A DNA stretch of 64,000 nucleotides from Symsagittifera roscoffensis (lineage: Eukaryota; Xenacoelomorpha; Acoela; Convolutidae). This document shows positions 11,107-20,600 of the stretch, in pieces. How positions within the stretch are numbered: the first letter of the stretch is position 1; each line of letters starts with the position of its first letter. Both the position numbers and the translations under genes were made by a program. Below the pieces are notes generated by a model, which saw only the letters and a list, made by a program, of their open reading frames with translations, did no database searches and had not been told where the DNA came from. The stretch spans positions 27,722-91,721 of the forward strand of contig NW_026971599.1 of NCBI RefSeq assembly GCF_963678635.1. The letters run 5' to 3'.

Positions 11107-12912
11107 TTAGTCGTCGGGGAAGAAACCGTGGGGGAAAATGTCGTGAATGAGATCTGAAGTTGTTAGTAGTTTGGCTAATATGCGGATGATATTTTTAGTT
11201 TGAAGCAGTGGCCAAAGCAATTGAAGTGCCTTAATTGTGGTTAGTTCTTCAGTGCCAACTGCAAATTCATAAGGTGTGTTTTGGATTAGATTATATAATT
11301 TGTGGTTGAATTTAGTGTTATGGATGAATTCTAAAATGGGGATTTCTATAGGTTGTACAAACTCGTGTGGGATGAGGAAGGGTCGGGATTCTTCTGCGTT
11401 GAAGGTCTTGGTGATGGGACAAAAGATATACATTTGGGTTATGGGATCATAATTTTGAAGAATACCATGAAGGTTAGTATCTTTAATGCAATATGTGAAG
11501 TTAAGAAAGAATGGTGAGGTGTATTTGGAATTGATGAATTGAAAACGATGGTGTGGTTGTCTGGAGGGAGTGTGTAGGTCAAAGTGATTTTGGATGAAAC
11601 GATAATAAGTATATGTGTGTGTTTGTTTAGTGCGCAACATAATATCGTGTGAGCAGTGCAAATCTCTTTCATGTGGTGCAAGGAAATGAAAGGTTAGTGA
11701 AAATATTTGGAAGCGTTCTTTAAAACTTTCGTAGGCTTGCGTGTCTGTTAGTGCTTCTGAGATAATGTGGTCAAACTTGCGATCGAAGATATTTAGTGTA
11801 AATACATATGGTGTTTTAATGAAAAATTTCTCGGTGATTTGTGGGTTAGCGAAGCGATCGTCGTCTAAGAATTGATCTTGGTTAGTTCTGATGATGTTAT
11901 GGTCGTAATATTCTAGTGTATATTCATTAGCTCGGGGTGCAGTGTGTGTTTTTAGTGATTTTTTGTATCCAATGTAAGTAAATTGTCTAGATGTTAGTGG
12001 TGTAGTGAGTCGATATAGCATGTCCATATTTCGTTCTATATCGATATGAGTGTTAGATAAAGGTAAGCAAAGGGGATTTGTAAAATGATAATATGTCCAA
12101 GGAATGGTAGGCATTAAAACGTATTCGTCTACAAAGTTACGTGTCTCGTTAGTGTCATGAGGGGTGTTTAAGGTGTATTGTGGAAATGAGGGTAAGGTGA
12201 TAGCTAAAAATTCTTTTGTGTTAGTGTGTTGTGGATGGTTGATGTATTCACGGGCTGTTCCTGGTTTCGCTGGGAAAGGATGGTTGGGGAACTTCCTTTT
12301 AAAAGTGCGGTAAGCTCTATTAGTGCTGAGTGAAGATAGAGTAGTTGTGGATGATGGTGCTAATGAATCAGTATAAATTGAAGAGGGTGTAGGGGTAGGA
12401 GGGTTGGATGAATCTATTGTGGATGAGATTTGGTTTATGGTTGGGGTGTCAAGGTGATAGGATTGTTGTTGTAAGGTAATGAAATTATCTAGTTCTGGGG
12501 AGATTCGGGGGGTAACTGAAGAATGAGATGATTGGTTTGAGTGAAGTGAGGAGTAGGTTGGAGTGACTTGGGAAGCATAAGAGGGTGTAGAATTGGTTGG
12601 GTCAGGGTTATTTGGTAGTATGGGTTGAAAAGGGGGTTGGGAAAAATTTAAGGGATTGGTGTGAAAATTATTTGATGGAGATGGTTCAGAGTCGGCAAAT
12701 TCATCGGGGGTTTCAATATTCGGGTTATTGAGTTGTGAGATGGAGTATAAAACTGAGATGTGTGAGTTAGTATCGGAATTCATGCCGGATGTTACATTAC
12801 TGGATGGGAAATCGGGTGGCGGAAAAGCAAAAAGTGGTATTATTGGGATTGGAGTGGTGAGGTTGGTTGGGTGGGAATTTGATCGGTGTAGGGATCCAAG
12901 TTGTCGGCTCAT
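11107..12912 (-). CDS. 601-aa accessory protein of unknown function (last ORF of the element)
   Basis: An intact 601-codon frame. Residues 1 to about 200 are Ser/Thr/Pro/Asn-rich and look disordered; the rest (about 210-601) is aromatic- and His-rich and looks folded, with no signal peptide or membrane segment. The ATG at 12912 lies within the last 116 nt of the envelope gene in the +1 frame, so the two genes overlap. The ORF ends with F-F-P-D-D before TAA at 11107 and a consensus splice donor follows 3 nt later. I recognise no domain. Position after env suggests a late or accessory role like those of complex retroviruses, which is inference. Maintenance of 1.8 kb of open frame in AT-rich DNA argues it is real. 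Confidence 0.8.
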   Translation of the reverse strand: MSRQLGSLHRSNSHPTNLTTPIPIIPLFAFPPPDFPSSNVTSGMNSDTNSHISVLYSISQLNNPNIETPDEFADSEPSPSNNFHTNPLNFSQPPFQPILPNNPDPTNSTPSYASQVTPTYSSLHSNQSSHSSVTPRISPELDNFITLQQQSYHLDTPTINQISSTIDSSNPPTPTPSSIYTDSLAPSSTTTLSSLSTNRAYRTFKRKFPNHPFPAKPGTAREYINHPQHTNTKEFLAITLPSFPQYTLNTPHDTNETRNFVDEYVLMPTIPWTYYHFTNPLCLPLSNTHIDIERNMDMLYRLTTPLTSRQFTYIGYKKSLKTHTAPRANEYTLEYYDHNIIRTNQDQFLDDDRFANPQITEKFFIKTPYVFTLNIFDRKFDHIISEALTDTQAYESFKERFQIFSLTFHFLAPHERDLHCSHDIMLRTKQTHTYTYYRFIQNHFDLHTPSRQPHHRFQFINSKYTSPFFLNFTYCIKDTNLHGILQNYDPITQMYIFCPITKTFNAEESRPFLIPHEFVQPIEIPILEFIHNTKFNHKLYNLIQNTPYEFAVGTEELTTIKALQLLWPLLQTKNIIRILAKLLTTSDLIHDIFPHGFFPDD

Positions 12913-15514
12913 CGTGGGCTAAAAAAATTATTATTTTGAGGTGAAAAGCGGTGGTATGGGGTTGTTCTATAATTTGTTCATAAGTATTTTCATCTTGTGA
13001 GTGGTGTGGCATTATATGTTGGATGGGACTTTGTGATATGGTTGGTCTAAAATTATTATGTGTTATGGCTAAATTTCGAAAATTACGTGGGACTAGGGAT
13101 AATGGATGGTTATGTGGTAGGGGTGGTAACTGTGGTGCTGTTGGTGTTGTGTCTGCATTGTTATGTTCTTCGTCGTATGTGTTCTGTCTTGTTGCTATTT
13201 TTGTGTTATATTCTTTTATTTGTGCGTCTAAAAGAATTTTGTTTATAGATGTAGAAAATATTCCAAAAAATCCTGCAAATAGTATGCGTGCTACACTTGC
13301 TTGTCGATTGACTTGTGTGTGTATAGCACATGTGTTATAGATTCCTTTTAAGAGTGAAAAAAGAAATCCAATAAAGTTAAACATTGCGTATAAAATAGTT
13401 AGTTTTTCTAAGATGTAGTAGGGCCATCCTAGAAAATCAAGAATTTCATTCTTGAGTGTAACAAAGCTAAAAATATTGATAGGTGATATATCTTGGGGAC
13501 GGTATTTTTCACCGTTTAGATATATATAATCTTTAATGTCTTTAAAATATCCGCTATAGTCTTGCGTATAGATGTCTGCAAATCTATACGCAAGTTTGCG
13601 TAAGTTTTGGTCAATTGATTGTCTTTGTATTGTGTCCATTTGTGTTAATAATTCCTGGAATTGTTGTGTTCTAATGTGACGTTGAATATCTGATTTTGAG
13701 TATATTCCTATTGATTGTAAGTCTATATTTGGGTTTCGAGCGATAGCGCGAATGCTTTCTGGTGAAAATTTTTTGAGTGATTGCATTAATGTGGGATATG
13801 GGGTGAGAAGGTAATATTTATCTTCATCAGGGTTTAGTTGTACTACGTTGTCGCTATTTTCTGATCCACATGGAACTGCGGTATCCCAGAAATAGGTTCT
13901 TCGTGAAAGTGTGTCAACGAAATGTACTTTATTCTTATAAAAGATAGGGATTCTTTTATAACATCGTTTATCTTCAAAAACGTACAGTGGTGATACTTTT
14001 TTAGTACAAGTATAAAACCATAAGATGTTTCCTTCATAGTCTAAAAAATTTGATCTATTTCCTGATAGTAAATATCCTGCGTAGGGTATTTTTAATACTG
14101 CTAGTGCAAGTGATTGTAATATTTGTGTTCTTTCTAATTCGCATAGTTGGTGTAATGTTTCTAATTCGGAGAGTGACATTTCTTGAAAAATTCGGCTAAT
14201 CGTGTAGTCTAGTTTCATATCTAAGTGAATATCATAGTGGATATTACCAAAATATGTATTATTCATTAGTGATAGTTCTTGTAAACGTGTGCTTTGATCG
14301 TTTTGGGGTTTTAAATGTCCACCAGGTTGACCTGTATTCTTTTGAAAATTAACTGGTATATATGATGTTCTTTCGTTTAGGGGATGACTTGTGGCGTATG
14401 GGTCGACTTTTATTTTTCCAGTGGTCATGTCGAATCCATTTTCGTATTCAACTAATATTTCAGAGTATTGTGTTTTGTGAAGTGGGCTTCTGTATTTACA
14501 TGCAAGTTCTGTTTCTTGATATATTTGAAAACGTGTTAATTTATTTTCTATATTATGAATGTTTCGAAAATTTGAACTTATTTTGCGTAATGGATTTACA
14601 TGTTCATATGGTATTGATTGTATAAAATATTTTTCGTGAAATTTTATCATACGAGCGTGTATTTTTGCTACTTGAAATGTTGTACATGTGTCTTCGGGGA
14701 ACCAAACAATTGTTGCTTGTGTTCTGGTTGTAGGGTCGCAATAACCTTGGTCGTTTTTACAAGGTAATCTAATTCCTTGGTAAATCATTGTGTTGTCTGA
14801 TAAATCTCGTGTGAGTTGTATTTCGAGTTGTATTTTCCAATCGAAAAACATTATTTCTTGGTATCCTTTATTTTTTGTGTCTGCTTTGCAGTTTGATGGG
14901 TCATTTATACCAATGTGTGGTATCCAGTGTTTATCGTGTATGTCATAGGTTAATCGTCCGTGTGCGCCGTTGTATGGGTATTTTTCATCTAATTTTATAT
15001 GTCCTTGATATCTTTCAAGTTCTGCTTGATGTACAGAATCTGAAAAAACTTGGAAATATACTAAATTTCTATCTGTGTTTTTATTTTTGGTAATGTTTAG
15101 TCGGAGTAACTCGTTTTTACAATCTTCGGAATTGAGATGTAAAAGTCGTTCTATATTACTCTGGTAGAATGATTCATGGTCAAGTCGGTTTTTATTTCCG
15201 TTTGAGACTTGTGAACAATGTACTTTCTTTTCAGAAAATGTTGCTGTGAATTTATATCCTATAACTGTAGTTGCTCGGGCTTTTGAATAAAGTGTTGCTA
15301 TGACATTTGTAGTTTCTATGGCTTGGGGTTCTGTTTCGCACTGTGATACTTGATTTATTGCATACTTGTGTAGTGTTTTTTGTTCGTTTTCTTCACAATC
15401 GTAATGTGTTACTAATAAATCTTGGGGTCCTGTGCGGGGAGAAGGGTTTATGTTTTGATTTGAGATTACTAGAAAAAGGAGTTGGAGAAAAATTAATAAT
15501 TTTAGAATATACAT
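12797..15514 (-). CDS. env: Envelope-like glycoprotein (905 aa)
   Basis: The protein starts with a clear signal peptide (residues 1-18, M-Y-I-L-K-L-L-I-F-L-Q-L-L-F-L-V). A long Cys-containing ectodomain follows with N-glycosylation sequons (N-I-T at 140, N-N-T near 418, N-R-S at 486). Hydrophobic segments at about 703-726 and 742-757 are candidate membrane anchors, leaving a polar tail of about 145 residues. A C-Y-K-R-I-P-I-F segment followed by F-V-D-x-x-S-R-R (518-539) recalls glycoproteins of Jingchuvirales-type viruses, also found in some invertebrate LTR elements; this is moderate-confidence recognition, not a search result. I see no clear furin site. The ATG at 15514 overlaps the end of ORF3, and the tail overlaps the 601-aa ORF. 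The frame is intact. It likely mediates membrane attachment or fusion of particles. Confidence 0.75.
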   Translation of the reverse strand: MYILKLLIFLQLLFLVISNQNINPSPRTGPQDLLVTHYDCEENEQKTLHKYAINQVSQCETEPQAIETTNVIATLYSKARATTVIGYKFTATFSEKKVHCSQVSNGNKNRLDHESFYQSNIERLLHLNSEDCKNELLRLNITKNKNTDRNLVYFQVFSDSVHQAELERYQGHIKLDEKYPYNGAHGRLTYDIHDKHWIPHIGINDPSNCKADTKNKGYQEIMFFDWKIQLEIQLTRDLSDNTMIYQGIRLPCKNDQGYCDPTTRTQATIVWFPEDTCTTFQVAKIHARMIKFHEKYFIQSIPYEHVNPLRKISSNFRNIHNIENKLTRFQIYQETELACKYRSPLHKTQYSEILVEYENGFDMTTGKIKVDPYATSHPLNERTSYIPVNFQKNTGQPGGHLKPQNDQSTRLQELSLMNNTYFGNIHYDIHLDMKLDYTISRIFQEMSLSELETLHQLCELERTQILQSLALAVLKIPYAGYLLSGNRSNFLDYEGNILWFYTCTKKVSPLYVFEDKRCYKRIPIFYKNKVHFVDTLSRRTYFWDTAVPCGSENSDNVVQLNPDEDKYYLLTPYPTLMQSLKKFSPESIRAIARNPNIDLQSIGIYSKSDIQRHIRTQQFQELLTQMDTIQRQSIDQNLRKLAYRFADIYTQDYSGYFKDIKDYIYLNGEKYRPQDISPINIFSFVTLKNEILDFLGWPYYILEKLTILYAMFNFIGFLFSLLKGIYNTCAIHTQVNRQASVARILFAGFFGIFSTSINKILLDAQIKEYNTKIATRQNTYDEEHNNADTTPTAPQLPPLPHNHPLSLVPRNFRNLAITHNNFRPTISQSPIQHIMPHHSQDENTYEQIIEQPHTTAFHLKIIIFLAHDEPTTWIPTPIKFPPNQPHHSNPNNTTFCFSATRFPIQ

Positions 15515-16635
15515 GTGTATGATAATCCTGAGTATGGGTTATAAAATGTGATGTAACCAATTGTGTTTTTGGTATATCTGTCGTATTTATATATTACTTC
15601 AGTGGTTATAAATGGTGGTGGTAGTGATTGAGCTGTTATGTTTGGTGGGTTTAATGGGTAGGGATGTTGAGTAATGTTGTTTAATTTAACTGTAATTTCA
15701 AACTTTAATTGTAAACTGTTTTGTTGAAGTATTTGGATATTGTGATCACGGATATCGTCGTGAATGTCTTGTCGGTATTGTAATCTATTAAGTGCCCAGT
15801 TGTGGAGGCGATTACTTTCTAGATGTTGTCCAAATAATGGTGGAGGGGCTGTAAATGTATTCCAATCTAGTCTTAAAGGGATATTTGTTGATGATTGTTC
15901 TCGATATCTGGCGTCGAGATTATTTGGAAAATTTAAGTTAAAAGGTGGTGGTGAAATCTGGCTTATTGATGGTGTTGATGGTAGTGATAATGTTTCTGGT
16001 AGTGATGAGTATGTTGTTGTATCCGTAGAAATATCTATTGGATCATTGACTAAATTTAATTCACCTTGTGTAAATGAATGTGTTGTCCAATATGGTAGTC
16101 GTGATGCCTGGTTTGGGGGGTTAAAGGGATTTTCACGTATTTGTTCAGATGTTGGTGTTGAACCTAAGTAATCTGATGGTAGGCTTGAGGTGCTACGTTG
16201 TGAAAGAAGCGTAGGGGTTTCTGGTAATATACCAATGGGGTTTTCTGGAGTGTTTTGTGATGGGGATTGAGGTATATCAAAATGAACTCGGGGAGTTAGA
16301 AAATTCTTGTTCCGTCGAGGATGTATAATTTGTCTATTTATTTCGACTGTATTTTGGTTTTGAGTAGGATTTCTTATTCTACTTAATTCTTGTGGTAGTG
16401 TTGGGTATAAGTTATATGTTGGTTCGCTTAGAGGTGCTTGTCGTTGAGCTGGTTCTAGTGGTTCTGATAAACGAGCGTGTCGTTCTTCAAAAGTGTATGG
16501 GTTATCTTGAAAGGAAATTCGTGTAGATGTTTGAGGATTATTGGTAGTTGAAGGTGTTGTTGGGTTATCTTGGGATGATGTCAGTGAAGACTGACTTGGT
16601 GACTTTTGGGTAGCAATTTTTGATAGCTTTTTGGA
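15502..16635 (-). CDS. ORF3: 377-codon frame without any ATG, probably reached by splicing
   Basis: The minus strand is open for 377 codons from 16635 to a TAA at 15502, yet contains no ATG in frame. It opens directly behind a TAG (16638-16636) which can itself be an AG splice acceptor, with CTTTTTC upstream. The product is Ser/Thr/Pro/Gln-rich for about 250 residues, then becomes more structured, with a helical Q/H/D-rich stretch (R-Q-D-I-H-D-D-I-R-D-H-N) and a beta-like C-terminus rich in Tyr, Ile and Pro. No known domain. The stop overlaps the env ATG by 13 nt. Expression most likely needs a spliced leader from upstream. It could instead be an N-terminal part of an env precursor made by frameshift, but nothing shows this. 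Confidence 0.65.
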   Translation of the reverse strand, partial: SKKLSKIATQKSPSQSSLTSSQDNPTTPSTTNNPQTSTRISFQDNPYTFEERHARLSEPLEPAQRQAPLSEPTYNLYPTLPQELSRIRNPTQNQNTVEINRQIIHPRRNKNFLTPRVHFDIPQSPSQNTPENPIGILPETPTLLSQRSTSSLPSDYLGSTPTSEQIRENPFNPPNQASRLPYWTTHSFTQGELNLVNDPIDISTDTTTYSSLPETLSLPSTPSISQISPPPFNLNFPNNLDARYREQSSTNIPLRLDWNTFTAPPPLFGQHLESNRLHNWALNRLQYRQDIHDDIRDHNIQILQQNSLQLKFEITVKLNNITQHPYPLNPPNITAQSLPPPFITTEVIYKYDRYTKNTIGYITFYNPYSGLSYTCIF

Positions 16636-16655
16636 CTATTCTTTTATTGAAAAAG

Positions 16656-16832
16656 TTAATGTTTATTAAAGTATTCTTCTAAGAAAAGAATTAGGAGGAT
16701 TGTTGCTAGAGCGAATGTGATGATTGTTTTCTTTATACATTTGCATATAGTCAAAATGAGGGATGATAGAAATGTTATGAAAATTACAAATAGTAGAAAA
16801 ATATCAGTTCTACTGAAAATAGTTCGTATCAT
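16656..16832 (-). CDS. Small two-pass membrane protein, 58 aa
   Basis: The frame starts ATG at 16832 and ends TAA at 16656. It reads as two hydrophobic stretches (about residues 11-29 and 36-51) separated by the basic loop C-K-C-I-K-K, with an acidic/polar end (L-E-E-Y-F-N-K-H). The arrangement suggests a hairpin membrane peptide of viroporin type; that role is inference. It begins 11 nt after the 89-aa hydrophobic ORF ends. It could be chance in T-rich DNA, since hydrophobic codons are T-rich. Confidence 0.4.
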   Translation of the reverse strand: MIRTIFSRTDIFLLFVIFITFLSSLILTICKCIKKTIITFALATILLILFLEEYFNKH

Positions 16833-16842
16833 TTAGACAATT

Positions 16843-17112
16843 TTATAAATCGTACCTGTGAATATAATCAAGGGTTTTTGAAAGTTGGAGAAATAGTTCG
16901 AATATAGTGTAGAAAATTAAAAAAATATTACAAAAAATGATTAAGAGTATTAGAAAAGATTCAAGGATATCAAAAAGAAATATTATGAAAGTTTCAAGTA
17001 TCGTAAAAAAATTGTTTGAGGTTTGTGATAATTTTAGTGACTGTTTGATAGAAGAGCATTTAAGAAATGGCTTCGTGATCGAATATTTTTTGTTGTTTGG
17101 GGCAATTTTCAA
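16843..17112 (-). CDS. Small hydrophobic protein, 89 aa
   Basis: Between pol and ORF3 a complete frame encodes a basic N-terminus (about 30 residues, Lys/Ser-rich) and a long hydrophobic Phe/Ile/Leu-rich stretch at about 33-76 with two acidic breaks (L-E-T and L-E-S), then a polar tail. It looks like a one- or two-pass membrane protein. No family recognised. T-rich DNA on this strand would favour such composition by chance, so confidence is limited; its tight spacing with the next small ORF supports it. Confidence 0.4.
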   Translation of the reverse strand: MKIAPNNKKYSITKPFLKCSSIKQSLKLSQTSNNFFTILETFIIFLFDILESFLILLIIFCNIFLIFYTIFELFLQLSKTLDYIHRYDL

Positions 17113-17653
17113 GTGTGGTCGGATTATTTATTAGTTTTTTGACAAGTGGGTTGAGTTTCGTAAAAAATTGTTGGGGGCAATTTTTATGGTGACCGGGAGG
17201 TCTTCTTTGTCTTTATTTTCATTTGTCAAATGATCTGGGGTATTTTTGAGATTTTTATACTTTAGGCTAAATAAAATGGTCGTTCTTTTACTTTAGGCTA
17301 ATTTAACATATTTGTTTGGGGGGTATTTGAGGGCTGAGTTGGGGAAATATTGTTGATCTTTGGTTTATTAGATAAGGGAGGGTTATGATATTATGGTGAT
17401 ATTTATTTTAGTTGTCAAGTTGGAGTGGTTTGCTTATTTTTGACCTGGAGGTCGTAGAGTTATAGTTATAGATATGCCTGGAGTTTAATATTTTTCGTCT
17501 AGTTGGTTTGTGTTAAAGTTATAGAAGGTGACGGATTGGATGAATCCTATTGGCTAATTTTGAACTAGAATCGCTGCGTGTTTATCAGCATGTTATCTTG
17601 AAAAATGAAAGTGTGAAATGTTTCAGAGGTGCAAAGATTTTTAAATGTAGAAT
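17113..17653 (-). other. Non-coding spacer after pol
   Basis: About 540 bp without a usable ORF on the coding strand. It contains a near-identical repeat of TACTTTAGGCTAA at about 17260 and 17291 (on the + strand). It may carry splice sites for the downstream genes; I could not choose one. Confidence 0.5.
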
Positions 17654-20600
17654 TTAAGGTTGTTTTTGAAATTCAACTTTCTTTAATTTTTTGGATTGTG
17701 GGATGAATACTTTATAATTTTTACGTGGTTGATTTCTAAGTCGTGAAGACTCTCTATGTTCTGATTTGTCGATTTGTTTTTGGGGTATTATTTGTTCTGT
17801 CATTTTTCTATTTTTTCTTTCTTTTTGAGATGTATTTTGATCGAGATTTTTTGTAATGTTTTTTGTGGTGTTTGATTTTGTATTTTGATTTCTGAGGTGA
17901 ATATCATTTTGTTCCTTTGTTATGGTGTCCGTATGTGGGTTATTTTGAATAACTTTTAAACCTGTAAAAGAATATAATTGAGTTAGTTCGCGGAGTGCGT
18001 ATTCTTTTGGATAATAAGGTAATATGTTATTTCGGTGTTGAACGATTTCTTTTTTATCTGAGTCGGTGATTTTATATGTGACATCAGTGGGTTTTGCAAT
18101 TATTTGGTATGGTCCTTTACGAAGGGGTTGTAACTTTTTTGAAATTCCTTTTTGAGTATTAAAATTGGGTATTAAAACAAATGTTCCAATTTTTAAATCG
18201 GAGGCTGGTGTAAAGCGTGAATTTATTTGTTCATTAATATTTTGCCTTTGTAACAACTTTTTTGTTACCTTTTGGTAAATTTCATTGTGTTTTTTATCTC
18301 TGTTTAAAATCCATTCGGTGTGTGTACCGGAGGCTAATTTAAGAATTTGTGGGTGATGAAAATGATCTTCATCGTGTGTATGTAATGGTAGGTTATAACA
18401 AATTGAGTCTTTATTTGGTTGACAATAACCTTGTGCGTTTTTATGAGAGTTTGCTGTAAACATTATTGGTTTGCGTGGCTTTTGGTTAAAAACCATTTCA
18501 TATGGTGACATTCCTAAAGTTGTCGTGATTTGTGAATTATATGCTAAGGGAAATAGTTTTACATCTGCTGACCATTCGGTATATCTTGTATCATTTCCAT
18601 TGATGATACATCTGAGATATTCTTGTAATGAACGGTTCATACCTTCGACTAAGCCGTTTGTCCAAGGTGCGTGAGATGTACGTGGTTTGTGTTTAATGTT
18701 ATATAAATGACATAGTGTGATGATTTCATTATTTATGAATTCTGTACCGTTGTCTGTAACTAAAATTTCTGGTAGTCCGAATTTTGCTATCCAGTGTTCA
18801 TAGAGTGTTGTGTAAGCGTAATAAGCGTTACAATGTGGTACTGGGTTAAGTGCTACATAATGTGTAAATGCGTCAACAATTACCATAATGTAGGAGTTTC
18901 CTTCGGATGAAGGTGAAATTGGTCCTTTGGTATCAAATGAGATACGATGATTAAAGTACAAGCTTTGTCCTTTAAAATCTTGTTTTTGTGCTATTTGTTT
19001 TTGATTTGGGTAAGGTTTATTTAGTTGACATACTATACAGTCATTGCATAGTACTTTTATCCAAATTGGTGCATTTGGGAAATAAAAGTTTTGTATAAAA
19101 TTTGAATATGTTTTTTCTGATCCAGAGTGTCCTTTTATATTTTGTGTATGTGAAATATTAAAAGCTATAAGAATCATACTTAAAGGGAGACAGGGAACTG
19201 TAGATTCATTTAGTTTGTATTCTAGAAGGTCTGTGTTTTCGTTAATTGTTGTATTGTTGAATTTTCGAAAATATCTGAGGAGTGTTTTGTTTCCTAGAAT
19301 AGTTGAATCTGCTTTGATAGGTTTAGTTTTATATTTGTGCCATGATTTCAGTTGTCGAATTACTGGGTCAAGGTTTTGATATTGTTTCAGTGTTGAAATT
19401 GTAATTGTTTCTGTTGGGGGGAGAAAAATATTTTCGATTTCTAATTTAGATAAGGGTATTGTGTCAAGTGGGTCATGGAGGTCAAAAACTTGATTTATTG
19501 TGTATTTTGAATCGTTTGTTTGTGGTCCTGATAAGTTTATTTTATCAGTCAGATTTTCTTTTTCAATTAGTGGAAAATGGTCGTTTTTAGGCGGGTGTTG
19601 TTTTATTCTTTTTTGTTGGGTGTTGTTTTTTATCCATTGTGAATATGGGATTGGTTTAAAAGTTGATGTTCCAAGTAGATCAACTTCATAGTGATTATTT
19701 TGACAATCTAGATAAAGTGGGAAATGTTGTAAATTATTTATTTGTGATTGTTCAACGTCAGTTTTTACTGCATATTTGCATTCCAATCGGGGTGATGTTT
19801 CATTTTCTGCAAGGTAGAATTTTATGTTTTTGGGTATTTCAACTGTGGTTTTTCGTGTAAGTAATTCAGGTGGCGTATTTCGACTTAAAGTGTCTGGTAA
19901 TGCAAGATTTTTTCCTGCGGTCCAAACTATATGTAAGTTTGGGAATTTCATTAAAATGAGTTGAAATCTATAAACTCGGTGGTTTGGATTAGACTTTTGT
20001 GTAAAAAGAAAGATGATTGGTTTATGGTCTGTGAATAGAACTGTGGGATGTTTTGATCCAAGTATCAGAAATTCATATTCTGTTAGTGTATATATTATGG
20101 CTGTACATTCTCTCATTAGAGTTGAGAGTCTTAGTTCTGCTTGAGTGAATAATCGGGAATTTGCTGATATGAGGTTCATTTTATTTGTACTATTATGTGA
20201 TTGTAATAATGCTGCGCCGATGCCAAAGTTCGAAGCATCGCACATTGCATAAAATGGTTGATTTGAATCTGGAATTGTGTTTGAAATTTGTTCAGTTAGA
20301 AGTTTTTTAATTTCTTCAAATCGTGCTTGATGTTCTATATTCCATTCAAAATTATTTTGTTGCCTAAGTATGTTATAGAATGGTCGTAGATATAATTGCA
20401 TTTTATAAACATATTTGCTTAAAAAGTTTAACATTCCAAGGAATTCTTGGATTTTCTTTTTATTTGTTGGTGGTTGGAGTTTTTGAATAGCGTCTATACG
20501 TGATTTCAATGGAGTGATTGTTTTTCTTTCTATATTATGCCCTAAGAATTTAACTTTTGTCAAAAAGAAGTGTGATTTATCGGGGGCGGCCTTCAGATTT

